From: JAMHWD01 sp035911135
GTDB lineage: Bacteria; Pseudomonadota; Alphaproteobacteria; Micavibrionales; Micavibrionaceae
NCBI GenBank assembly: GCA_035911135.1
Contig: JAMHWD010000015.1
Location: 62,001 to 126,000 of the forward strand
Direction of reading: 5' to 3'
Length of the DNA stretch: 64,000 nucleotides
Positions 57,898-64,000 of this stretch are shown here, piece by piece (the first letter of the stretch is position 1; each line of letters starts with the position of its first letter). Position numbers and translations under genes: made by a program. The notes beneath the pieces are model-generated. The model did not search any database, was not told the DNA's origin, and was given only the letters and a program-made list of their open reading frames with translations.

Positions 57898-58815
57898 CTA
57901 CCCGCTCCATACCACGGTGGAATACAGCTCCACCGGCTCGATAAACAGCTCCAGCGCCAGCCTGAAGCTCACCGCCAGCACTAAAATAGCCAGCGTAATC
58001 CGCGCATGAAGCGGCTTGATATATTTGGCAAAGACCACGCCGAACTGTGTGCCGATCACCCCGCCAACGATCAGAATCCCGGCCAGCACGATATCCACCG
58101 TGTTATTCATCGTGGCATGCATCAGCGTGGCCGAGGCCGTGATGAATATCATCTGAAACAGCGAAGTCCCGGCCGCCAGAATAGTCGGCATCCCCAGAAT
58201 ATAGATCATGGCCGGGACAATCAGGAATCCGCCGCCAATCCCTAAAATCGAGGCCAGAATACCGCCGACAAATCCAATCCCGGCAGGAACAAGGGCGCTG
58301 ATATACAGCTTGGAATGCGGAAAGCGCATCTTGTATGGCAGACGCGAGAGGATCGGCGAGACGCGAAACGCATTAAACTCACTGCTCATCTTTTTCTTGC
58401 GGAAGGTGGTCATCAGACTTTCATAGAGCATCATCAGACCAATCCCGCCCAGCAGCAGCACGTAAAGCAGCGATACCGCAAAATCAATCTGCCCCAGATA
58501 TTCCAGCATCCGGAAAATCAAAATACCGACAAATGAACCGATCACACCGCCGCCCAGCATCACGCCGCCGATTTTGACATCAACATTGCCGCGCTTGAAA
58601 TGCCCCATGGACCCGGCTACGCCGGATGCCACCAGCTGGCTGGACTGCGTGCCCACGGCCACGGCCGGCGGAATACCCATAAAAATCAGAAAAGGTGTTG
58701 TCAGAAAACCGCCGCCCACGCCGAAAATCCCAGACATAAAACCGACAATCCCGCCCAGCAGCAAAACGCTCTCGGCAGCGATTGATAATTCAGCAATGGG
58801 TAAATAAATCTGCAT
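57898..58815 (-). CDS. TauE/SafE-family membrane exporter
   Basis: A 305-residue inner-membrane protein with eight predicted transmembrane helices in two repeats. The repeated motif GVGGGFLTTPFLIF occurs near residue 32 and IGGGFLIVPAMIY in the second half. The family exports sulfite, sulfonates or related anions. It is the first gene of the operon with the TIGR02186 protein and Usp. The ATG at 58815 gives the correct first helix; the frame start at 58863 would add 16 residues, and no ribosome site distinguishes them clearly. Confidence 0.9.
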   Translation of the reverse strand: MQIYLPIAELSIAAESVLLLGGIVGFMSGIFGVGGGFLTTPFLIFMGIPPAVAVGTQSSQLVASGVAGSMGHFKRGNVDVKIGGVMLGGGVIGSFVGILIFRMLEYLGQIDFAVSLLYVLLLGGIGLMMLYESLMTTFRKKKMSSEFNAFRVSPILSRLPYKMRFPHSKLYISALVPAGIGFVGGILASILGIGGGFLIVPAMIYILGMPTILAAGTSLFQMIFITASATLMHATMNNTVDIVLAGILIVGGVIGTQFGVVFAKYIKPLHARITLAILVLAVSFRLALELFIEPVELYSTVVWSG

Positions 58816-58914
58816 AACCGGACATGGGAGCGCCGCTTGGGAAAAGGCGAGCGCCTTTATCACTCCACAATGCCTGATATAACCCTGAAGGGCAAGAATG
58901 ATCGGGGAAAAACT

Positions 58915-59565
58915 TTAGTATTTTTCGCGGCCGAAATCTTCATCGCCGCGCACTTGCACCTGGCGATCATAGAAATTGCGGTAATAGCCGTTCTTGGCTT
59001 CGTTGATCTCCTTGCGGAAATCGACGGATTTTACCACGCTCAGGAAAGACTGGTGCCATTTGTGGTAGGCATGAATCTCGGCCGAGCATTCCATGATATA
59101 GGCCTTGCCGTTATAAAGCGCAGCAATCATCAGGGCGCGCTTGTCCATCTTTGGACCCACCGCATTGGTATAACGGGCGGCGGCATAACTGCCGAACCCG
59201 CGTCCAAAACCGGTGTAATTATCGCTGACCGTCTCGATGGTCACATCATCATATTCGCCTAAGTAATCATTCCAGAATGCCCAGCTATACTGGATTTTCG
59301 CGACATGCTTATCCAGATATTCCGGGTAAATGATGAAACGCTTGTCCTCGCGCACGCGCAGGCGGCAAATGGCGTGATCGTTTACGCTGGGGGCCTGAAC
59401 GGCATAAATGTCATCCGTGCGCTGATTATGCATTGGCGTCCAGCGATCCGGGTAGGTAAAGGACATGTTCGTCTCGGCATCTTCCCAGAAGAACACCTCC
59501 GCCGAGGCCGGCGCGGTCATAACGGTAAGAGCAAGAACGGAAAGGGCTAATTTTCTGAATGACAT
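58915..59565 (-). CDS. Exported protein of unknown function, 216 residues
   Basis: The signal peptide is MSFRKLALSVLALTVMTAPA then SAEV. The mature part begins FWEDAETNMSFTYPDRWTPM, a pattern like PsbP/Mog1 or DUF1795-like proteins that often read F-S-V-x-Y-P-x-x-W, then IYPEYLDKHVAKIQYSWAFW, SYAAARYTNAVG and a tyrosine-rich C-terminus ending DEDFGREKY. I place it only loosely with that fold. ATG 59565 is chosen over 59640 because it makes a proper signal peptide. The stop lies 99 bases from the TauE/SafE gene start, which reads in the same direction. Confidence 0.65.
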   Translation of the reverse strand: MSFRKLALSVLALTVMTAPASAEVFFWEDAETNMSFTYPDRWTPMHNQRTDDIYAVQAPSVNDHAICRLRVREDKRFIIYPEYLDKHVAKIQYSWAFWNDYLGEYDDVTIETVSDNYTGFGRGFGSYAAARYTNAVGPKMDKRALMIAALYNGKAYIMECSAEIHAYHKWHQSFLSVVKSVDFRKEINEAKNGYYRNFYDRQVQVRGDEDFGREKY

Positions 59566-59670
59566 GGCAAGGAACCTGAAACCGAATATAGAAACAAATA
59601 TCAATTTCAAATTATGACCGAAATTTTGAATATCCGCCACCCTGAAAAAAAATTTACTCGCACCCTGTTT

Positions 59671-59728
59671 CCCCCGCGAAAGCGGGGGCCTGCCTTAGAA
59701 CGCATTATGGATCCCCGCTTTCGCGGGG
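59671..59728. repeat. Dispersed palindromic repeat, copy C
   Basis: CCCCCGC-GAAA-GCGGGGG (59671-59688) and CCCCGC-TTTC-GCGGGG (59713-59728) are two hairpins separated by a 24-base core that ends in TTATGGAT. The general plan (two GC hairpins around an ATGGAT core) is the same as copy A, though the stem sequences differ. It lies between the exported protein and trpS, both read leftward. Confidence 0.75.
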
Positions 59729-59747
59729 AAAGCAGACGGCGGCGCGA

Positions 59748-60749
59748 TCAAATTTTCCAGAAACCCATCAGTTTCTCAACCTCATCCAGCGTCTTGACCG
59801 CCAGCGCATTGACCTTTTCGTTTCCAGCCTTCAGCACCGCATCAATCTGGGCGGGGTCGGCCATCAGCGCGCTCATGCGCTTGGTGATCGGCTCCAGATG
59901 GGCCACAGCCACATCGACAAAGGCGGGCTTGAACGCGCCAAAGCCCTGCCCGGCGAATTGTTTCAGCACGTCTTCACGGCTCATATCAGCCAGCGCCGCA
60001 TAAAGCGTCACAAGATTCTTGGCCTCCGGACGGCCATCGAGGGCCTCCATATTGTCGGGCAGCGCCTCGGCATCAGATTTGGCCTTGCGGATTTTCTGGG
60101 CGATCATATCCGCATCATCGGTCAGGTTAATGCGGCTCATATCGCTTTCGGCGGATTTGCTCATTTTCTGCGATCCATCACGCAAGCTCATCACGCGCGG
60201 CGCGGGACCGGTAATGACGGGCTCAGGCTGGGGGAAGAAATCAACGCCATATCTTGTGTTAAACGTCGCCGCCAGATCGCGCGCCAGCTCCAGATGCTGT
60301 TTCTGGTCCTCACCCACCGGCACATGTGTGGCCTTGTAGATCAGGATATCGGCGGCCATCAGAACGGGATAGGCAAATAATCCAAGACCTGCGCGTTCCT
60401 TGTCCTTGCCGGCCTTGTCCTTGAACTGGGTCATGCGCTCCAGTTTCCCCATCTGCGCCATAGTGGCAAACAACCACATCAGCTGCGAATGGCCGGGCAC
60501 GGCTGACTGCACGAAAATTGCAGATTTATCAGGATCAATCCCGGCGGCGATATAGGCGGCAGCAATCTCGCGCGTCGCGGCCTTCAAGCCATCGCGCTCG
60601 TAAGGAACCGTAATCGCGTGCAGATCGACAACGCCATACAGACATTCAGCGCCTTCGTTCTGGAACCGCACCCAGTTCTTCAGCGCCCCAAGATAATTCC
60701 CAAGGTGAAGATGGCTGGTGGGTTGCATGCACGATAATATGCGTTTCAT
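59748..60749 (-). CDS. trpS: Tryptophanyl-tRNA synthetase
   Basis: TrpRS charges tRNA-Trp. The 333-residue class I enzyme has the HIGH-like motif TSHLHLGNYLGALKNW near residue 12 and the KMSKS-type loop GSQKMSKSAESD near residue 193. FATMAQMGKLERMTQFKDKA and LGLFAYPVLMAADILIYKAT are conserved TrpRS segments. Length is normal. The start is ATG 60749. It is divergent from metC, with 107 bases between. Confidence 0.97.
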   Translation of the reverse strand: MKRILSCMQPTSHLHLGNYLGALKNWVRFQNEGAECLYGVVDLHAITVPYERDGLKAATREIAAAYIAAGIDPDKSAIFVQSAVPGHSQLMWLFATMAQMGKLERMTQFKDKAGKDKERAGLGLFAYPVLMAADILIYKATHVPVGEDQKQHLELARDLAATFNTRYGVDFFPQPEPVITGPAPRVMSLRDGSQKMSKSAESDMSRINLTDDADMIAQKIRKAKSDAEALPDNMEALDGRPEAKNLVTLYAALADMSREDVLKQFAGQGFGAFKPAFVDVAVAHLEPITKRMSALMADPAQIDAVLKAGNEKVNALAVKTLDEVEKLMGFWKI

Positions 60750-60856
60750 CGGTGTTTTCCTTTTCTATTCCGGTGTTTTAGCGCGAAGAGCCTAAGAAGC
60801 GAAGCATTTTTTAAATTGCGCTTGGTTACCCCCTCGCCTTTTGCTAGGTTTAGATC

Positions 60857-62032
60857 ATGCAAAACCCTAAAAACATGCGCCGGGATACGGCTCTGGTCCA
60901 TGCGGGCCGCAAGCCTGAAGATTATCACGGCGTGGTCAACCCGCCGCTGGTACGGACCTCCACCATTCTTTATCCCAATCTGGCGGCCTATGAGGATAAA
61001 AACCACCGCTACCGTTATGGGCGGCTCGGCAACCCGTTAAGCGATTCCTTTGAACGCGCCATCGCCGATCTTGAGGGCGGCTTTGACGCCATCTCCTGCC
61101 AAAGCGGCATGAGCGCAATCACCACTGCCCTGCTTTCCTTCCTCAAAACCGGCGATCATCTGCTGGTGGCCGATACCTGCTATCCGCCGGTGCGGGATTT
61201 CTGCCGTAACATCCTTGCCCGCATGGGTGTGGAAACCGAATATTACGACCCCATGGCGGGGATCGAGATTGAATCCCTGATCCGCCCGAACACGGCTGTA
61301 ATTTACATGGAATCTCCCGGCTCCGGCACGTTCGAGGTCATGGATGTGCCCGCCGTGGCGCGTCTGGCGCGCAACAAGGGCGTGGTGACCATCATCGACA
61401 ACACATGGTCGGCTGGAATCCTCTTTAACCCCATCAAGCACGGCGTGAATGTCTGCCTGCAATCGGCCACGAAATATATCGGCGGGCACAGCGATATCAA
61501 TCTGGGCGTTATTGTCGCGGCGGACGAGGAAACATTCGCCCGCCTGCGCCAGATGTCATGGGATTTGGGCGTCTGCGCGGCGGCGGAAGATTTGAACCTT
61601 GCGCTGCGCGGCCTGCGTACACTGACCACCCGCATGAAACAAAACGCCGCCAATGCACAAGCGGTAATGGACTGGATGGCGGGAAGACCGGAAATTCAAA
61701 AGCTCTATCACCCTTCCCTGCCCGGTCATAAAGGGCATGATATCTGGAAGCGTGATTTTACCGGCGCGAACGGCATTTTCAGCTTTCTTTTAAAACCCGC
61801 CCCGCGCGAGGCTGTTCATTCCTTTGTTGATGCGCTCACTCTTATTCCCATCGGCTCGTCATGGGGCGGTTATGAAAGCCTGCTCCAGCCGCAATACCCC
61901 GCAAAAATTCGCAGCGCTGTACCCTGGACAGAAAATGGCGCGCTGCTGCGCTTCCAGATCGGATTCGAGGATCCGGCCGATCTGATCGCCAATATCGAAC
62001 AAGCCCTCAAAATCTTTAACAGTAACGCGTGA
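60857..62032 (+). CDS. metC: Cystathionine beta-lyase
   Basis: MetC splits cystathionine to homocysteine, pyruvate and ammonia in methionine synthesis. The 391-residue PLP enzyme of the Cys/Met metabolism family shows RYGRLGNPLSDSFERAIADL, ISCQSGMSAITTALLSFL, YMESPGSGTFEVMDVPAVA, and the PLP lysine in LQSATKYIGGHSD. The C-terminal GSSWGGYESLLQPQ is the family end. The start is ATG 60857. It precedes the esterase gene by 9 bases. Confidence 0.93.
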   Translation: MQNPKNMRRDTALVHAGRKPEDYHGVVNPPLVRTSTILYPNLAAYEDKNHRYRYGRLGNPLSDSFERAIADLEGGFDAISCQSGMSAITTALLSFLKTGDHLLVADTCYPPVRDFCRNILARMGVETEYYDPMAGIEIESLIRPNTAVIYMESPGSGTFEVMDVPAVARLARNKGVVTIIDNTWSAGILFNPIKHGVNVCLQSATKYIGGHSDINLGVIVAADEETFARLRQMSWDLGVCAAAEDLNLALRGLRTLTTRMKQNAANAQAVMDWMAGRPEIQKLYHPSLPGHKGHDIWKRDFTGANGIFSFLLKPAPREAVHSFVDALTLIPIGSSWGGYESLLQPQYPAKIRSAVPWTENGALLRFQIGFEDPADLIANIEQALKIFNSNA

Positions 62033-62041
62033 TAATCACCC

Positions 62042-62701
62042 ATGACCGCCATCAAGAATTACTACGAATACCTGCCCAAAAACAAAACCCAGCCCAAACA
62101 GCTTGTCATCCTGCTGCACGGTCTTGGCTCGAACGGCCGCGACCTGATCACGCTTGCGCCTTACTGGGCGGCGGCGCTGCCTGATGCGGCCTTTGTTTCG
62201 CCGGATGCGCCCTTTCCTTGCGATATGGTTCCGCCCGGCTATCCCGATTCCTTCCAATGGTTCAGCCTCCAAAGCCGCAACCCCAAGGATATGCTGGAAG
62301 GCGTGCGCATTGCTGCGCCCATCGCCATGGCCTTTATTGATGAACAGCTGGACCGTTTCAAATTAAGCGCCGATAAATGCGCGCTGGTGGGCTTTTCACA
62401 AGGCACGATGACCTCGCTATATCTGGCGCAGCACTATAAACAGGCGCTCGCCGGGGTGCTGGGTTATTCCGGGGCGCTGCTCTGGGATCCTGCCAAGGCC
62501 CCGCTGCACAAGCCTCCTGCTCACATCATCCATGGCGAGGCCGATGATGTCGTGCCCTTGGCGGCCTATCACATGGCAAAAGAAACATTGGAAGCACAAG
62601 GCTTTGCCGTCTCAGGCCACACCACCCCCGGCTTGCCGCATTCCATCGACAATAAAGGCATAGAATCGGGCAGCGAATTCCTGCAGAAAATCCTCTTATA
62701 A
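62042..62701 (+). CDS. Carboxylesterase/phospholipase-type alpha/beta hydrolase
   Basis: A 219-residue serine hydrolase of the acyl-protein thioesterase/carboxylesterase family. The oxyanion strand is VILLHGLGSNGRDL, the nucleophile Ser119 lies in LVGFSQGTM, the acid Asp168 or Asp169 in HGEADDVVPL, and His200 in GLPHSID. The family cleaves short acyl esters or thioesters. It is 9 bases after metC and probably cotranscribed, though a functional link is not clear. Confidence 0.92.
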   Translation: MTAIKNYYEYLPKNKTQPKQLVILLHGLGSNGRDLITLAPYWAAALPDAAFVSPDAPFPCDMVPPGYPDSFQWFSLQSRNPKDMLEGVRIAAPIAMAFIDEQLDRFKLSADKCALVGFSQGTMTSLYLAQHYKQALAGVLGYSGALLWDPAKAPLHKPPAHIIHGEADDVVPLAAYHMAKETLEAQGFAVSGHTTPGLPHSIDNKGIESGSEFLQKILL

Positions 62702-62814
62702 GTCGCCGCTACATTAGCGTTAACTCCGTATTAACTAAAATATAGATAAAATTTTAGATATATTCGATGCAAATTTTAAAGAGCGGATTTGCAGGGGCGC
62801 ACAGAGGGGTTAAA

Positions 62815-63024
62815 ATGAAGGTTAAAACACTGTTATTACTGGGGATTACATCAGGAGCGCTGCTTCTGATCATGGGCGGCATCAAGCAAGCCTATGCGGG
62901 AGATCTTCTGATCAGCGCCGGAAACGGGCAGCTTGAGGAAGTTCTGAAAGGCGCAGCCTCCACACAGACAGCCGATGACGAAAGCACCACGCAAGCGGTG
63001 ATTATCGAGCCTTCGGCAGGGTAA
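62815..63024 (+). CDS. Small exported protein of unknown function, 69 residues
   Basis: The signal peptide is MKVKTLLLLGITSGALLLIM, then GGIKQAYAG, and the mature part is only about 40 residues, Gln/Glu/Thr-rich, without cysteine. GAGGGG lies 7 bases before the ATG. A strong terminator begins 37 bases past the stop, so it is probably a transcribed single gene. I recognise no family. Confidence 0.6.
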   Translation: MKVKTLLLLGITSGALLLIMGGIKQAYAGDLLISAGNGQLEEVLKGAASTQTADDESTTQAVIIEPSAG

Positions 63025-63061
63025 AAAATTTCACAAGGCTTTGAAGGGCAACACAAAGCAT

Positions 63062-63097
63062 AAATGGCGGCTCCCTCTACCAGGGCCGCCATTTTCT
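63062..63097 (+). terminator. Rho-independent terminator
   Basis: AAATGGCGGC pairs with GCCGCCATTT over 10 base pairs around a 13-base loop with an inner CCCT/AGGG pairing, then a T-rich stretch. It ends the small exported-protein transcript. Confidence 0.85.
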
Positions 63098-63141
63098 TAT
63101 CCGGCTTGACTTCCCCGCCCATGGGCGTAAAACTCCCTTCC

Positions 63142-63513
63142 ATGAAGCTGCTGGTTCATCTGTTTGTCATGATCGCCATGGTAACGGCCGGAATTTCCCC
63201 GGCCTGCGCCTTTATTGGCGGCCGTATGCACCAGATTGAAATCTGCAAGGCTGATGGCAGCGTTGAGATTATCTCCGTCCCTGCCGATCAAGCCCCGGAT
63301 AACGGCCAGCAGGATCAGCACCACCAGCTATCGGCCGATGATTGCAGCTTCTGCGCCCTGTCTGCCTATGGCAAGGCTCTTAAAAGCGCCGCTGCCGCTA
63401 TCCCCTCCCCGCTGCTGCGCCATGACGCGCTGGCAACCGAGGCTATCACCTTTACCCGTCCCGCAACCTTATCTTCCTTTGATGCAACCGGCCCGCCTTC
63501 ATACGTCGCATAA
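63142..63513 (+). CDS. DUF2946-like small exported protein
   Basis: A 123-residue protein with a signal peptide (MKLLVHLFVMIAMVTAGISP) and the DUF2946 pattern: ACAFIGGRMHQIEICKADGS and later DDCSFCALSAYGKALKS. Paired cysteines and a His/Gln-rich loop (QQDQHHQ) fit metal binding; DUF2946 members often sit near copper and TonB genes, but function is not known. ATG 63142 gives the signal peptide; the earlier frame start at 63064 lies in the terminator. Confidence 0.75.
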   Translation: MKLLVHLFVMIAMVTAGISPACAFIGGRMHQIEICKADGSVEIISVPADQAPDNGQQDQHHQLSADDCSFCALSAYGKALKSAAAAIPSPLLRHDALATEAITFTRPATLSSFDATGPPSYVA

Positions 63514-63549
63514 ATTTTCTACACATGCGAAATATGAAGGATATTTATT

Positions 63550-64000
63550 ATGGCTTCCGAAGCTGCCGCTGGCTCGCTGTCCAGCACATTCAACAAACTT
63601 AATCACTGGCGACATAATCTGATGGATTTCACGATGATCGTGGGCGCAATCGGCCTTGTCGTGGCATCCGGCGGGTCGATGGGCCTGCTTGATCCCATCG
63701 GTATTTTTGCCCAAATGCATTTCCCCAGCATGGAAAGCCTGGCGGCAATCCCCGATTTCCTGACTGGCGCGTTCCAGTCCGTGGCCGATGGCACGCTGCT
63801 GACCAGCACCGCCAGCGTGGCTGCCGATCCGCATGCCATGCATGCCGTGGCTGAAACCGCCGCGCATACCGTTCACGCGGCGGCCGAAGCCTTCACCTCG
63901 GAATGGGACTGGTTCGCCAGCCTCGCAGATCCGGTGCGCGATCAGATGATTACCGATGCCGCCACATTTGGCATGCCTTTGCAGGACTACATCGCCGATT
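63550..64000 (+). CDS. Protein of unknown function, cut off by the right edge
   Basis: The frame starts MASEAAAGSLSSTFNKLNHW at ATG 63550, with AAGGA 10 bases upstream, and is still open at 64000 (150 codons). A hydrophobic segment at about residues 27-45 (FTMIVGAIGLVVASGGSMGL) looks like a membrane anchor or a buried helix. The middle is Ala/His-rich (ADPHAMHAVAETAAHTVHA), which could bind metal. I recognise no family, and the C-terminus is missing. It follows the DUF2946-like gene by 36 bases in the same direction. Confidence 0.6.
   Translation, partial: MASEAAAGSLSSTFNKLNHWRHNLMDFTMIVGAIGLVVASGGSMGLLDPIGIFAQMHFPSMESLAAIPDFLTGAFQSVADGTLLTSTASVAADPHAMHAVAETAAHTVHAAAEAFTSEWDWFASLADPVRDQMITDAATFGMPLQDYIAD

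Noticed and set aside
60750..60856. A SAM riboswitch upstream of metC
   Set aside because: The short leader has no recognisable SAM-I, SAM-II or SAM-V pattern, and no terminator hairpin.

Overview
The window is one contiguous stretch of bacterial chromosome of moderate GC content, almost fully coding, with short intergenic gaps (none longer than about 260 bases) and genes on both strands. The gene families point to an alphaproteobacterium: a Ros/MucR regulator, a PhaR/phasin/polyhydroxyalkanoate set, an Suv3-type helicase, a TauE/SafE exporter next to a TIGR02186 (Alph_Pro_TM-like) protein, an RHH_4 ribbon-helix-helix protein, UbiK, a DUF2946-like protein and class II fumarase. A deep-branching or Micavibrio/Rhodospirillales-like lineage is possible, but that placement is inference. 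No rRNA, tRNA, CRISPR array, prophage, transposase or replication origin was recognised.

Layout. 0-6.5 kb: a truncated GNAT acetyltransferase divergent from an exported protein, a polyprenyl diphosphate synthase, a dispersed palindromic repeat, an RHH protein, fumC, a strongly signalled 51-residue small protein, a PHA-synthase-like hydrolase and phaR. 6.5-19.6 kb: an exported protein of unknown function, an Suv3-like helicase followed by a small Rap1a/Tai-like secreted protein, two very large exported proteins that share an N-terminal domain (one a coiled-coil giant, the other with a TcpQ-like C-terminus), then prfB with a textbook +1 frameshift site and a DJ-1-like protein lacking its cysteine. 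19.8-32.4 kb: an OmpA lipoprotein, TrkH, a second lipoprotein, Hsp33, an ABC-2 permease, RecX, a PAS histidine kinase, a phasin with a candidate PhaR site, CsaA, an EnvZ/OmpR-like pair and a branched-chain aminotransferase. 32.4-37.9 kb: a 997-residue protein of unknown function convergent with a double-AAA+ ATPase. 38.0-39.5 kb: an arsenic operon, arsR-arsC-aquaporin, with a dyad over the start codon and a seven-codon mini-ORF. 39.7-53.6 kb: mostly housekeeping genes (ychF, pth, rplY, prs, pgeF, lgt, hldD, ubiK, proC, mucR, tsaB, nitroreductase), including a methyltransferase gene carrying an in-frame 90-base palindromic repeat. 53.7-64 kb: two small exported proteins, a degenerate NodB-fold protein, an NFU scaffold, a TauE/TIGR02186/USP operon, trpS, metC, an esterase, and copper-type small secreted proteins running into the right edge.

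How the parts work together. The PHA synthase-like enzyme, PhaR and phasin make a carbon-storage regulon spread over 24 kb, with a TGC-N3-GCA site in the phasin promoter. ArsC would reduce arsenate and the aquaporin would let arsenite leave down its gradient, with ArsR as sensor; no ArsB or Acr3 pump is seen in the window. Lgt, HldD, the OmpA lipoprotein and TrkH reflect a Gram-negative envelope. The least explained material is the exported pair at 11.5-17.8 kb, the 997-residue/AAA+ pair at 32.4-37.9 kb, and the repeat family that has entered at least one reading frame.
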